Shown here: in pieces, positions 1 to 9,137 of the stretch
Layout of the letters: each line of letters opens with the position of its first letter
Position numbering within the stretch: the first letter of the stretch is position 1
Assembly: GCF_006704125.1 (NCBI RefSeq)
Contig: NZ_VIGH01000004.1
Span: 186,001-250,000, forward strand
Origin: Rhodococcus spelaei
Lineage (GTDB): Bacteria > Actinomycetota > Actinomycetes > Mycobacteriales > Mycobacteriaceae
DNA: 64,000 nt
Direction of reading: 5' to 3'
Translations under genes and position numbers: made by a program
The notes under the pieces: generated by a model
What the model was told of the DNA's origin: nothing
What the model saw: the letters and a program-made list of their open reading frames with translations, nothing else
Database searches by the model: none

Positions 1-692
1 TGGTCGCGGCCGCGCGTGGCTACAAGGTGATCCTGACGATGCCGGAGACGATGTCGACCGAACGCCGGGTGATGCTGCGCGCGTACGGCGCCGAGATCGT
101 GCTCACTCCCGGCGCCGAGGGCATGGCCGGTGCCGTGAAGAAGGCCGAGGAGATCGTCGCGCAGACCGAGAACGCCGTCCTGGCACGGCAGTTCGCGAAC
201 CCGGCGAACCCGGCGATCCACCAGCGCACCACCGGCGAGGAAGTCTGGGCCGACACCGACGGCGCGGTCGACATCTTCGTCGCGGGCATCGGTACCGGCG
301 GCACCCTGACCGGCGTCGGCCGCACCCTCAAGGAGCGCAAGCCCGGTGTCCAGATCGTCGGTGTCGAGCCCGCGGACTCGCCGATCCTCACCGGGGGCCA
401 GCCCGGCCCCCACAAGATCCAGGGCCTCGGCGCGAACTTCATCCCCGAGATCCTCGACCGCGACATCTACGACGAGATCATCGACGTCGAGCTCGACGAC
501 GCGATCCGCGTCGCCCGCGACCTCGGCACCGACGAGGGCATCCTCGGCGGCATCTCGGCGGGCGCGAACGTCTGGGGCGCCCTGCAGCTGGCGAAGCGTC
601 CGGAGAACGCCGGGAAGTTGATCGTCGTGGTGGTGCCCGACTTCGGCGAGCGCTACATCTCCACCCCGCTGTTCGAACACATCCGGGACTGA
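1..692 (+). CDS. cysK: Cysteine synthase A (O-acetylserine sulfhydrylase), 5' end missing
   Basis: PLP enzyme that makes L-cysteine from O-acetylserine and sulfide in the cytoplasm. The frame is open from base 3 with no start codon, so the N-terminal part, including the PLP lysine, lies outside the window. About 229 residues are visible of a family length near 310. Seen: the MPETMS motif of the substrate loop, the glycine-rich [12 protein letters not shown] phosphate-binding loop near base 285, and GGISAGAN near the C-terminus. The stop is 5 bases before the serine acetyltransferase start, a two-gene cysteine operon in which the product of the second gene is the substrate of the first. Confidence 0.95.
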   Translation, partial: VAAARGYKVILTMPETMSTERRVMLRAYGAEIVLTPGAEGMAGAVKKAEEIVAQTENAVLARQFANPANPAIHQRTTGEEVWADTDGAVDIFVAGIGTGGTLTGVGRTLKERKPGVQIVGVEPADSPILTGGQPGPHKIQGLGANFIPEILDRDIYDEIIDVELDDAIRVARDLGTDEGILGGISAGANVWGALQLAKRPENAGKLIVVVVPDFGERYISTPLFEHIRD

Positions 693-697
693 GAGTC

Positions 698-1282
698 ATG
701 GGAGTGCTGCGCACGGTTCGGGAGGACCTGCAGGCCGCACGCGGCCACGACCCGGCCGCGCGCAGCAACGTCGAGAACGCCGTCGTCTACTCGGGACTGC
801 ACGCCATCTGGTCGCACCGGGTCGCGCATCGCATGTGGGCTGTGCCCGCGCTGCGCGGTCCGGCGCGCGTGCTCGCGCAGTTCACCCGGTTCCTCACCGG
901 CATCGAGATCCATCCCGGCGCGACCATCGGCCGGCGGTTCTTCATCGACCACGGCATGGGCGTGGTGATCGGGGAGACCGCGGAGATCGGCGACGACGTG
1001 ATGCTCTATCACGGCGTCACGCTCGGCGGCAGGTCGCTGGCTAAGACGAAGCGGCACCCGACGGTCGGTAACCGGGTGACGATCGGAGCGGGCGCGAAGG
1101 TATTGGGGCCCATCGTGATCGGCGACGACAGCGCGATCGGAGCGAACGCCGTCGTGACCCGTGACGTCCCGGCGGATTCGATCGCGACCGGTATTCCCGC
1201 GACCATTCGGCACCGCAGTGGCAAGCAGCACGAGGAGTTGGTGGACCCGACCACCTACATCGACCCGGCGATGTACATCTGA
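698..1282 (+). CDS. cysE: Serine O-acetyltransferase
   Basis: Acetylates L-serine with acetyl-CoA to O-acetylserine, the committed step of cysteine synthesis. The 194-residue protein is of the short bacterial type. After an N-terminal helical part it has left-handed beta-helix hexapeptide repeats ([11 protein letters not shown] near residue 68, then [11 protein letters not shown] and [13 protein letters not shown]). The [12 protein letters not shown] stretch carries the conserved Asp-His pair of the active site. The ATG at 698 follows the cysK stop by 5 bases, so translation is probably coupled. Confidence 0.95.
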   Translation: MGVLRTVREDLQAARGHDPAARSNVENAVVYSGLHAIWSHRVAHRMWAVPALRGPARVLAQFTRFLTGIEIHPGATIGRRFFIDHGMGVVIGETAEIGDDVMLYHGVTLGGRSLAKTKRHPTVGNRVTIGAGAKVLGPIVIGDDSAIGANAVVTRDVPADSIATGIPATIRHRSGKQHEELVDPTTYIDPAMYI

Positions 1283-1299
1283 GCTGATCCACGACAACG

Positions 1300-2277
1300 C
1301 TAGAGGTGCAGGCTCGCCTCGTCCCGCGTGGACAGGGTGAGCACGGCCTTGACGATGTGTGGGTGGCGCTCGAGCCGCGCCTCGAGGTCCCGCAGGATCT
1401 CCGCGACGGTGTGTTCGGCGAAGTCGCCGACCAGGTCGACTCCGGCGACGAGGTAGACCTGGCGCGGTCCGAGGTACTCCATCCGCAGCAGCGTCACCCG
1501 GTCCACCTCGGCCAACGCCAGCAGCGCCTCGAGTCCGCCGTGATGCAGCTGCCCGGACGCCTCCTCGCCGACCAGGAACCGGCGGTTGCGGTCGATGAGC
1601 ACCACCGCGATCACGGCGAGCAGCACGCCGACCGCGATGGACCCGATCGCATCCGGGATGGGGGATCCGGTCAACTGGTGCAGCAGGATCCCGACGAACG
1701 CGATGACGAGACCGATCAGGGCGGCGGCGTCCTCGGCGAACACCGCCCGCACGGTCGGGTCCGAAGTCTTCAGGGCGTGCTCGAGCAGGTCCCGGTCGGC
1801 GTCGTCGGCCTCGTCGCGGATCTGCCTGAACGCCTGCCGGAACGAGATTCCCTCGAGCACGAACGCGATCGCCAGCACCGCGTAGGCCACGCCGAAGTCG
1901 GTGGCCGGCTCGGAGTGGAAGAGCTCCTGGATGCCGTGCGTGATCGAGACCCCGGCGCCGAGGGCGAACAGTCCGAGGGCGGCGAACATCGACCAGATGT
2001 AGGCCTCGCGTCCGAAGCCGAGCGGGTGCGCGTCCTCGGCAGGTCGACGTGATCGCCGGTTCGCGATCAGCAGCAGCACCTCGTTGGCGGTGTCGGCCCA
2101 CGAGTGGGTCGCCTCGGCGACCATCGACGCCGACCCGGTGAGCATCGCCGCGGCGGACTTCGCGACGGCGATCGCAAGGTTCGCGCCGAACGCGAGCAGC
2201 ACGGTCAGCGTGCTCTCCTCGGCCGCGTCGTCCCGGGGCGAGCCTTCTCCCGCGGTGGACTCGCTCATGCCCGCCAC
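1300..2277 (-). CDS. Cation diffusion facilitator (CDF) family metal exporter
   Basis: Predicted inner-membrane divalent-metal/proton antiporter of about 325 residues with six membrane helices and a C-terminal dimerisation domain. TM2 carries the HSWAD (HxxxD) metal site. In TM5 the usual HxxxD is replaced by a VxxxD within AEDAAALIG, the pattern I associate with the ZnT9/SLC30A9-like branch, so the metal is not predictable. The C-terminal region (LEARLERHPHIVKAV) resembles the cytoplasmic ferredoxin-like fold. The start is GTG at 2277 or ATG at 2268; neither has a strong ribosome site. It converges on cysE with an 17-base gap and no hairpin. Confidence 0.85.
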   Translation of the reverse strand: MAGMSESTAGEGSPRDDAAEESTLTVLLAFGANLAIAVAKSAAAMLTGSASMVAEATHSWADTANEVLLLIANRRSRRPAEDAHPLGFGREAYIWSMFAALGLFALGAGVSITHGIQELFHSEPATDFGVAYAVLAIAFVLEGISFRQAFRQIRDEADDADRDLLEHALKTSDPTVRAVFAEDAAALIGLVIAFVGILLHQLTGSPIPDAIGSIAVGVLLAVIAVVLIDRNRRFLVGEEASGQLHHGGLEALLALAEVDRVTLLRMEYLGPRQVYLVAGVDLVGDFAEHTVAEILRDLEARLERHPHIVKAVLTLSTRDEASLHL

Positions 2278-2463
2278 GATAGGCGCCGCGACAGTCCTCG
2301 GCCGGGTGACGGGCGGCCACGGGTTGATCTTGAAATGCTAACGATCCGGACATCGGCACCGATCTGAACGCGGGGGCCGCATATCGTTCTGCAGTCTCCA
2401 CGGCGCCGCGGCACATGCTGAGGCCTCGGAACCGATGATCGTGCTTATGTGAAAGGGTCACAC

Positions 2464-2994
2464 ATGCGAGAAACCACCCGGAAGAGCGTCAAGCGAGTCG
2501 TCGGCGGTGCCGCGATCACCGCGGCGACCGCGGCTGCCGTGGCAATGACGATGCCCGCGACCGCGTCCGCGGCGACCACCGTCAAGCCGCCCGTCGTCGA
2601 GGCATCGTCCTCGGGAACGACGATCAAGATGACGGTGACCAACCCGAATTCGGCCGGCACCCTTCTCCCACCGAGCCTGGTCGGGTGCAATGCATTCGTC
2701 GTCAACGCCGCCGACGTGCCGGCCGTGGTCTCCGATCCGACGAAGCTGCTCAAGCAGGGCGTGGTCGTGTACCCGACCTTCTCGAGCCCGGCCACGCTGT
2801 TCGGCGCGCTGCCCGGACAGACCGCGACGAACAGCGTCGCGAACATCCCCGAGGGCCTGTACGGCGTCATCGGCGGATGCGTCGATCTCTTCGACCTCCA
2901 GCACCCGGTCGTCGGGACACCGAAGATGCTTCTCGTGACGTCGTTGGATCTCAGCGCGATCGGCAGTTCCGAGCTTCCTGCGTTCGGCAGCTGA
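2464..2994 (+). CDS. Small secreted protein, unknown function
   Basis: 176 residues. The N-terminus is basic (MRETTRKSVKR) followed by an Ala-rich hydrophobic stretch ending at TASA, a good Sec signal peptide. The mature part has two cysteines (VGCNAF and GGCVDL) that could form one disulfide, and no domain I recognise. The ATG at 2464 is chosen because AAAGGG sits at 2452-2457. An in-frame GTG at 2449 would place that ribosome site inside the gene. It is monocistronic: two hairpins follow it and the divergent CDF gene precedes it. Function unknown. Confidence 0.75.
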   Translation: MRETTRKSVKRVVGGAAITAATAAAVAMTMPATASAATTVKPPVVEASSSGTTIKMTVTNPNSAGTLLPPSLVGCNAFVVNAADVPAVVSDPTKLLKQGVVVYPTFSSPATLFGALPGQTATNSVANIPEGLYGVIGGCVDLFDLQHPVVGTPKMLLVTSLDLSAIGSSELPAFGS

Positions 2995-3015
2995 GCCGTT
3001 CTGTCTCCGTAAGAG

Positions 3016-3060
3016 ATCCTGGGGGATTCCTCCCGGATTGCGGGAGGAATCCCACAGGAT
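3016..3060. terminator. Hairpin after the secreted-protein gene
   Basis: Perfect 13-bp stem (3023-3035 with 3041-3053), loop GATTG, with the flanking ATCCT/AGGAT also able to pair. It sits 22 bases after the stop at 2994. There is no U-tract, as is common in high-GC actinobacteria. Confidence 0.75.
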
Positions 3061-3086
3061 CATCGGGGTCGGACCCCCGAAACGAC

Positions 3087-3126
3087 GAACGCGCGCCGCA
3101 CCTTTCGAGAGGTGCGGCGCGCGTTC
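3087..3126. terminator. Long hairpin between convergent genes
   Basis: Perfect 17-bp stem (3087-3103 with 3110-3126) with a 6-base loop, 11 bases from the aldehyde dehydrogenase stop. It probably terminates the minus-strand operon and can also act on the plus strand. Confidence 0.75.
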
Positions 3127-3137
3127 GCGTCAGATGC

Positions 3138-4586
3138 TCAGGCGCCGTAGCCGGGCGGCATCAGGATGGACTTGAGTTCGCAGTACTCGTCGAGGCCCTC
3201 GGGGCCGCCCTCGCGGCCGATGCCGGAGTTCTTGTAGCCGCCGAACGGGGAACCCGGATCGAAGGCGTACCAGTTGATTCCGTAGGTACCGGTGCGGATC
3301 TGCTTGGCGACCTCGAGGCCCTTCTCGACGTCGGTGGTGTACACCGAGCCGGCCAGGCCGTAGTCGGAGTCGTTGGCGATCTTGATGGCCTCGTCGACGC
3401 TGCCGTAGGGGATCACCGACAGCACGGGTCCGAAGATCTCCTCGCGCGCGATCGTCATCGAGTTGTCGACGTCCGCGAAGATGGTCGGCTCGACGAAGTA
3501 GCCCGTGTCCAGGCCGGCCGGCACACCGCCGCCGAGGACGATGCGGGCGCCCTCCTCCTTGCCCTTCTCGATGTAGCCGAGGACCTTGTCGCGCTGCTTG
3601 GCGGTGATGATCGGGCCGAGCTGCGCGGCCGGATCGTCCGGCATGCCCATCGGCATGAACCCGGCGAAATTGACCATGGCCTCGACGATCTCGTCGTAAC
3701 GCGACCGCGGCGCCAGGATGCGGGTCTGGCCGACGCACGCCTGGCCGGAGTTCATCAGGCCCGACAGCACCAGCATCGGCAGGGTGGCCGCGACGTCCAT
3801 GTCCTCGAGCAGGATCGCGGCGGACTTGCCACCGAGCTCGAGCGAACAACGCTTGAGGTTCTGCGCGGCGATGGCGCCGATCTTGCGGCCCACGGGGCTG
3901 CTGCCGGTGAAGGTGATCTTGTCCACGTCGGGATGCGAGACGAGGTACTCGCCGGTCTCCGCGCCGCCGGGGACGATGGACAGCACGCCCTCGGGCAGAC
4001 CGGCGTCGGCGAAGATCTCCGCGACCAGGTTGGCGTTCATCGGGGTTTCCGGCGCGGGCTTGAGCACCAGGGTGCTGCCCGAGAGGATCGCCGGGGCCAG
4101 CTTGTTGACCAGCAGGAACAGGGGGACGTTCCAGGCGATGACCGCGGCGACGACACCGACCGGCTCGCGCACGACCTTGCAGACACCGAACGGACCGGTG
4201 CGCTCCTCCTCCCACGGGAACGACTCGGCCAGCGCCGCGTAGCTGTTCAGGACGGCCAGCGTCGGCGTCTTCTGCATGAGCTCGACGCCCGCGCGCGGTG
4301 CGCCCATCTCGGCCGTGATCAGCGTGCACAGCTCGTCGGCGCGCTCCTCGATCAGCTTCGCCGCCTTGAGGAGGATCTCGGCACGCTGCGCCGGGGTGGT
4401 CTGCGGCCACGGGCCCGTCTCGAGTGCGGTGCGCGCGGCCGCGATCGCGGCGTCGATGTCCGCGGGTGCGGCGACGGGAACGCTGCCGACCCGCTCCTCG
4501 GTGGCGGGGGAGAAGACCTCGAGGCGCTCGTCGGTGGCCGGGGCCACCCACTTGCCGCCGATGTAGAGCTGGTCGTAGTCAGTCAT
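3138..4586 (-). CDS. NAD(P)-dependent aldehyde dehydrogenase (Rv0223c-like)
   Basis: 482 residues, full family length. Oxidises an aldehyde to an acid; the substrate cannot be read from sequence. Seen: the AWNVP motif near residue 151, the cofactor motif FTGSSPVG at 226-233, the general base Glu250 in LELGG and the catalytic Cys284 in SGQACVGQ. It is the second gene of a minus-strand pair, 100 bases after the phosphotransferase-like gene. The pair is preceded by a KstR-type operator, so I infer a role in sterol or side-chain catabolism. Its position relative to the envelope block downstream matches Rv0223c of M. tuberculosis, from memory. Confidence 0.9.
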   Translation of the reverse strand: MTDYDQLYIGGKWVAPATDERLEVFSPATEERVGSVPVAAPADIDAAIAAARTALETGPWPQTTPAQRAEILLKAAKLIEERADELCTLITAEMGAPRAGVELMQKTPTLAVLNSYAALAESFPWEEERTGPFGVCKVVREPVGVVAAVIAWNVPLFLLVNKLAPAILSGSTLVLKPAPETPMNANLVAEIFADAGLPEGVLSIVPGGAETGEYLVSHPDVDKITFTGSSPVGRKIGAIAAQNLKRCSLELGGKSAAILLEDMDVAATLPMLVLSGLMNSGQACVGQTRILAPRSRYDEIVEAMVNFAGFMPMGMPDDPAAQLGPIITAKQRDKVLGYIEKGKEEGARIVLGGGVPAGLDTGYFVEPTIFADVDNSMTIAREEIFGPVLSVIPYGSVDEAIKIANDSDYGLAGSVYTTDVEKGLEVAKQIRTGTYGINWYAFDPGSPFGGYKNSGIGREGGPEGLDEYCELKSILMPPGYGA

Positions 4587-4686
4587 TCGAATTAGTCCTT
4601 GCTCGTGTCGGTCTGGTTGTGCTGGTGCGGTTGTGGTCGGTGGTCGGCGGGTCCGGGGTCGGGGTGCGGCTCGATCGAAGCTGACG

Positions 4687-5910
4687 TCACGGCACCCTCG
4701 ACCAGTAGGTGCCGTCGAGCATCGCCTCGAGCGTCGGGCGGTGCAGGATCATGTCGTCGGGGTCGGCGGGCTGCTGCGCCTGGCCGAACGCGATCGCGCG
4801 TGCCTGCACGCGGAACATGATCGTCGCGTGCCGCAGCGCAGCGTAAAGGCTGTAGTAGTCCAGGTTCTCGCACTTGTGCCCGGTCAGCTCGGTGTACCGG
4901 GCCGCCATGTCCTCGCGCCGCATGAAGTCGGGCAGGCCGGGCAGGCCCGCGAGAGTGGCGAGATCCTCGAAGAACCTGTGCAGGAAGATCATCCACGCCA
5001 GGTCCATCTCACGCGGACCGAGCGCCGCCATCTCCCAGTCCAGCACCGCCACCGGCTCGAAGTCCCGGTACATGATGTTGCCGATCCGTGAGTCGCCCCA
5101 GCACAGCACCGCGGGGGAGTCGTCGGCCGGGACCGTCGCCTCCAGACGGTCCAGGCAGCGCTCGATCAGCGGCGAACGCGGACCGTCCGCGGCCGCCCAC
5201 TCGTAGAACCCGCGCTGCCGCGCCAGGTGTGCCCGCAGCGACTGCTCGGCGCTCGGTCCCGCGTCGTGCAGTCGCAGGAAACCGAAGTGCTGCTGCGGAT
5301 CCGGGACGGCGTGCAGTCGGGCCAGCACGTCCACCGAGGCGTCCTGCAGGGTGCGACGCTGCTCGGGGGTGGCCTCGGAGACCCAGGACCCGAAGTTGTA
5401 GGGCATCACGTCGGGCGGGACCGTGCCCTCGATGCGTTCCATCACGAAGAACGGCGCGCCGAGCGCAGTCGGGTCGGACTCCGACCAGTACGCGGTGGGT
5501 ACCGGTACGTCCGACAGTTCACCGACGCCCTTCATCACGGCGAACTGGGTGTCCATGTCGTAGCTGGGGAACACCGGCATCGAGACGGCGGTCGGCTCGA
5601 CCCGGGCGACCAGCTCGTGGGCGCGCCGTCGACCGTCTTCCGCTGTGCTCTCGGTTCGCTGCGCAGGCTCCGCTCCGGGGAGCGCGTCCTCCGCCGACTC
5701 GGTCCACGTCGCGTCGAAGAGGATGGTTTCGCTGGAGATGCCGTTGGCGTCGGGGAGCCTGACGCCGCTCACCGTGGGGTCGGCACCGTCGTGCAGGCGG
5801 CCGGCCAGCCAGACCTGCAGAGCGTGCCGCAGTTGTTCGGGGTCGCGTTTGGAATCGGTCGGCCGGGCGATCTCGGCCGCGTTGTCCGGGGCGGTTCCTG
5901 TTGTGCTCAC
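4687..5910 (-). CDS. Phosphotransferase (APH/ACAD10 N-terminal-like) family protein
   Basis: 407 residues with a kinase-like aminoglycoside-phosphotransferase fold. The catalytic-loop motif LCWGDSRIGNIMY lies near residue 268 and the metal-binding LDWEMAALGP near 289. Actinobacteria carry many such genes next to acyl-CoA and sterol genes, where they probably phosphorylate a hydroxylated intermediate and not an antibiotic. The start is GTG at 5910 with GAGGG four bases upstream. The gene leads an operon with the aldehyde dehydrogenase, and a KstR-like operator lies 56-69 bases before the start. Confidence 0.85.
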   Translation of the reverse strand: MSTTGTAPDNAAEIARPTDSKRDPEQLRHALQVWLAGRLHDGADPTVSGVRLPDANGISSETILFDATWTESAEDALPGAEPAQRTESTAEDGRRRAHELVARVEPTAVSMPVFPSYDMDTQFAVMKGVGELSDVPVPTAYWSESDPTALGAPFFVMERIEGTVPPDVMPYNFGSWVSEATPEQRRTLQDASVDVLARLHAVPDPQQHFGFLRLHDAGPSAEQSLRAHLARQRGFYEWAAADGPRSPLIERCLDRLEATVPADDSPAVLCWGDSRIGNIMYRDFEPVAVLDWEMAALGPREMDLAWMIFLHRFFEDLATLAGLPGLPDFMRREDMAARYTELTGHKCENLDYYSLYAALRHATIMFRVQARAIAFGQAQQPADPDDMILHRPTLEAMLDGTYWSRVP

Positions 5911-5965
5911 GTGCCCTCGATCCGTCGTTCCCGGTGGGGGAGCCGAAGTGTGGTGAGAAGCACAC

Positions 5966-5979
5966 TAGAACACGTTACA
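5966..5979. promoter_or_regulatory. KstR-type sterol-regulon operator
   Basis: TAGAACACGTTACA matches the 14-base KstR consensus TnnAACnnGTTnnA at every fixed position. It lies upstream of the phosphotransferase-aldehyde dehydrogenase operon. KstR is the TetR-family repressor of cholesterol catabolism in mycobacteria and rhodococci. The hsaEGF genes at the end of this window belong to the same pathway. From memory, Rv0223c is in the mycobacterial KstR regulon. Confidence 0.75.
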
Positions 5980-6039
5980 GACTTGCGGGGGTGAAAACAG
6001 CCCCTATTTCGGGAGAACCTGTAACGAAACTCCAGCGAC

Positions 6040-6927
6040 CTAGCTGACCAGCATCAATGCGCCCGCGCCGATCAGCGTTGCGCGGCCGCCGAGCTCCGCG
6101 GGCACGATCCGCAGCCCGCTGCTGAAGGACAGTCGCGCGTGCCGGGCAGCTGCCTCGACCATCGGCCCCCACAGCGGCTCACCCGACTGCCCGAAGCCGC
6201 CACCGACCACCGCCAACTCGAGGTCCAGGAGCGCGGCCGCCGACGTGATCGCCGTGCCGACCGCGGTCCCGGCCCGATGCAGCGCCGCCAGCGCCACCTC
6301 GTCGCCCGCGTTCGCGGACTCGGACAGTTCGAGGCCCGTCGACCCGACCCAGCCCCGGGCATTGGCCCAGCGGACGGCGGACGGTCCGCTGGCGACCGCC
6401 TCGAGGCAGCCGAATCCGCCGCATGCGCACGGCACGTCGTCCACCCCCGGGACCACCACGTGACCGATGTGCCCGGCGTTGCCGGTCCGGCCGCCGACGA
6501 TGCGCCCGTCGAGGATCACGCCGCCGCCGACGCCGGTCGAGACGATCATCCCGATCTGGTTCGCGGTGCCGCGGCCGGCGCCGAAACGCTGCTCGGCGAG
6601 CGCGCAGCAGGCCCCGTCGACGGCGAGTCGGACCTGCGCGCCGGGGAACAGGGACCGGACCGCGTCCACGAGGGGGAAGCCCTCGCGCCACTGCGCGATG
6701 TTGAGCGGGCCCACCACGCCCGCCTCGACGTCGACCGGCCCGGCCGAGCCGATCCCCACCGCCGTCACCGGGCGCCCCTCGGACACCTCACGCAGCAGCG
6801 TCTCGGTCGCCTCCCAGACGCCGGTCGTGGGCGTGGGCACCCGTCGCTCGCGCAGCAGTTCGCCGGCGGGGGAGACCAGTCCCGCCGCGAGCTTGGTGCC
6901 GCCGATGTCCAGGGCGAGAACGGTCAT
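6040..6927 (-). CDS. ROK family sugar kinase (glucokinase-like)
   Basis: 295 residues from the ATG at 6927. The N-terminal VLALDIGGTKLAAG is the ATP-binding DxGGTK motif. The ROK zinc motif appears as CACGGFGCLEA near residue 166, after GHIGH. All elements of an active sugar kinase are present, most likely glucose or an N-acyl hexosamine kinase; a repressor role is unlikely because there is no N-terminal helix-turn-helix. A longer TTG start at 6966 is possible. Single gene between the KstR-controlled operon and the envelope block. Confidence 0.85.
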   Translation of the reverse strand: MTVLALDIGGTKLAAGLVSPAGELLRERRVPTPTTGVWEATETLLREVSEGRPVTAVGIGSAGPVDVEAGVVGPLNIAQWREGFPLVDAVRSLFPGAQVRLAVDGACCALAEQRFGAGRGTANQIGMIVSTGVGGGVILDGRIVGGRTGNAGHIGHVVVPGVDDVPCACGGFGCLEAVASGPSAVRWANARGWVGSTGLELSESANAGDEVALAALHRAGTAVGTAITSAAALLDLELAVVGGGFGQSGEPLWGPMVEAAARHARLSFSSGLRIVPAELGGRATLIGAGALMLVS

Positions 6928-7002
6928 AGCGGGGAGAATAGGCGCCTGCGGCACTGTGAGCGCCAAACACCCCAGCCGGGGTGAACGGCGCGCACGGGCG
7001 CG

Positions 7003-7773
7003 TCAGCGCTTCTTCAGCACCACGACGAGGTTCGAGACCAGCGCCTCGCGCAGCCACGGCAACCGGACCATCCACCACGCCCAGCGCGGGTGGTAGCGCG
7101 GGAACGCGGCGAGCAGCTCGCCGTCTGCGGTGGACCGTGCCCAGCGCAGCCCGTCCGACGCACCGACGTCGAACAGCGACACCCCGAAGCGGTTCTTGGG
7201 TTCGCGGCCCTGCTTGCGTGCGTACCGGCGGGCCGCGTACTCGCCGCCGAGGACGTGCCAGGGGCCGGTCTCGTGACCGCCGAACGGACCCCACCACAGC
7301 GTGTACGAGAGCACCATCATCCCGCCCGGCTTGGTCACCCGCAGCATCTCGTCCGCCATCGTCCACGGCTCGGGCACGTGCTCGGCCACATTGGAGGAGA
7401 AGCAGATGTCGACGCTGTCGTCCCGCAGAGGCAACGCCATCCCCGACCCGCGGATGCCGCCGTGGCTGGGCAGCCCGGCCGCGTGCATCTCGGTGGGATC
7501 CGGCTCGACCGGCACGTATCGGGCGCCGGCGCGACGGAACGCGTCCGCGAAGTAACCGGGGCCGCCACCGACGTCGAGGACCGTACGACCGTCGAGGCTC
7601 TGCCCCGTCATCCCGGCATAGAGGTCCTCGATCAACTCCAGCGAGTCACCGGCCAGCGCGCCGTAGAACCGGTCCGGGTCGGACTGTTCGTAGCGGAAGT
7701 CGGAGAGCAGTCCCACCGACCGCCGGAGGGTGGCCCGGCGGGCGAAGATGCGGGTCACGGGGAGCGCGGTCAC
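7003..7773 (-). CDS. SAM-dependent methyltransferase (Rv0224c-like)
   Basis: About 256 residues. Class I fold with motif I LDVGGGPGYFADAF, an acidic VEPDPTEMHA after strand 2 and DDSVDICFSSNVAEHV. The C-terminus FPRYHPRWAWWMV closely resembles mycobacterial Rv0224c as I remember it. The frame is open to 7887, but similarity begins at VTRIFARRATLRRS, so I take the GTG at 7773; GTG 7758 is also possible. It is divergent from the glycosyltransferase, sharing the intergenic region 7774-7907. The substrate is unknown; the context suggests an envelope glycan or lipid. Confidence 0.85.
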   Translation of the reverse strand: MTALPVTRIFARRATLRRSVGLLSDFRYEQSDPDRFYGALAGDSLELIEDLYAGMTGQSLDGRTVLDVGGGPGYFADAFRRAGARYVPVEPDPTEMHAAGLPSHGGIRGSGMALPLRDDSVDICFSSNVAEHVPEPWTMADEMLRVTKPGGMMVLSYTLWWGPFGGHETGPWHVLGGEYAARRYARKQGREPKNRFGVSLFDVGASDGLRWARSTADGELLAAFPRYHPRWAWWMVRLPWLREALVSNLVVVLKKR

Positions 7774-7907
7774 GGGAGGCAACCCTACTGAGCGGCGTGG
7801 CGACCTCCCGCCGCGGCCGGAGGTAACGAAACCTTCCGAGGTCGGCAGCCGATATGGTGAGCAGCGGCCGCGCCGCGGTCGTGACATCCGACGGTCCAGG
7901 AGAAGTC

Positions 7908-9137
7908 GTGCGCGAGGTTCTGTTGTTGTGCTGGCGCGACACCGGGCATCCGCAAGGCGGCGGCAGCGAGCGCTACCTCGAGCAGGTGGGCGCCGGGCTC
8001 GCGGACCGCGGCATCAAGGTCACCCTCCGCACCGCCCGTTACCCCGGCGCGCCGCGCGAGGAGACTGTCGACGGCATCCGGATCAGCCGTGGCGGCGGCC
8101 GGTTCACGGTCTACCCCCGCGCGCTGGCCGCGATCGCCGCGGGCCGGCTCGGCTTCGGACCGCTCCGAGGCATCTCGCCCGACGCCGTCGTCGACACCCA
8201 GAACGGGATCCCGTTCTTCGCGCGGGCGGTCGCGGGCGCGCCGATCACCGTGCTGGTGCATCACTGCCACCGTGAGCAGTGGCCGGTCGCGGGACGGCTG
8301 ATCGGCCGGATCGGCTGGTGGGTCGAGTCGGTGCTGTCGCCGCGCGTGCACCGGCGCAACCAGTACCTGACCGTCTCGCTGCCGTCCGCGGAGGAACTGT
8401 CCGCCCTCGGTGTCGACGCCGAGCGGGTCGCGGTGGTCCGCAACGGCGCCGACACCGTCCCGCCGACCGTCCGCTCCGGCGACGACGACACCCGGACCGT
8501 GCACCCGAGCATCTGCGTGCTGTCGCGGCTGGTGCCGCACAAGCAGATCGAGGACGCCCTCACCGCGGTCGCGACGCTGCGGGCGCGCACCCCCGGACTG
8601 CACCTGGACGTGATCGGCGGCGGCTGGTGGGAGGAGAACCTGCGCGGTCACGCGCACGACCTCGGTATCGCCGACGCGGTGACCTTCCACGGGCACGTCG
8701 ACGAGGAGCGCAAGCACGAACTGCTCTCGCGCGCCTGGGTGCACGTGATGCCGTCCCGCAAGGAGGGCTGGGGACTCGCGGTGATCGAGGCGGCCCTGCA
8801 CGGCGTCCCGACCGTCGGCTACCGCAGCTCGCGTGGCCTGACCGACTCGATCGTCGACGGGGTGACCGGACTGGTCGTCGGCGGCGAGATCGCGGGCACC
8901 ACCGACGAGGTGGCTGCGCTGACGGACGCCGTCGAGCAGCTGCTGGTGGACGCCGAGCGCCGCGCCGAGCTCGGTGAGAAGGCCCGCGGCCGGGCCGCGG
9001 AGTTCTCGTGGACGCAGACCGCCGTCGGGGTGCACACCGTGCTCGCCGAATCCGCCGCGGGCCGGTACGTCTCAGGCCTGATCGGCCCGATTCCGGCGGT
9101 ACCGGCCGAGCACGCAGCCGAGCGCGCCGCCGGCTAG
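7908..9137 (+). CDS. GT4-type glycosyltransferase (Rv0225-like)
   Basis: 409 residues. Opens with VREVLLLCWRD and the glycine-rich GGGSERYLEQ of the acceptor domain. The GT4 nucleotide-sugar signature KEGWGLAVIEA (the E-x7-E motif) lies near residue 285. The start is GTG at 7908 because AGGAG at 7898-7902 is well placed; an upstream in-frame ATG (7854) would overlap the divergent gene. The 3' end overlaps the convergent membrane-protein gene by 66 bases. Probably a cytoplasmic-face retaining transferase acting on an envelope glycan. Confidence 0.88.
   Translation: MREVLLLCWRDTGHPQGGGSERYLEQVGAGLADRGIKVTLRTARYPGAPREETVDGIRISRGGGRFTVYPRALAAIAAGRLGFGPLRGISPDAVVDTQNGIPFFARAVAGAPITVLVHHCHREQWPVAGRLIGRIGWWVESVLSPRVHRRNQYLTVSLPSAEELSALGVDAERVAVVRNGADTVPPTVRSGDDDTRTVHPSICVLSRLVPHKQIEDALTAVATLRARTPGLHLDVIGGGWWEENLRGHAHDLGIADAVTFHGHVDEERKHELLSRAWVHVMPSRKEGWGLAVIEAALHGVPTVGYRSSRGLTDSIVDGVTGLVVGGEIAGTTDEVAALTDAVEQLLVDAERRAELGEKARGRAAEFSWTQTAVGVHTVLAESAAGRYVSGLIGPIPAVPAEHAAERAAG

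Noticed and set aside
2685-4595. 636-codon plus-strand frame opposite the aldehyde dehydrogenase
   Set aside because: Its translation is an Arg/Gly/Asp-rich mirror of the dehydrogenase codons with no motif; typical high-GC antisense frame.
4687-5910. Aminoglycoside resistance gene
   Set aside because: It has the APH fold, but the operon partner and the KstR-type operator point to catabolism, and such genes are common in sterol loci.
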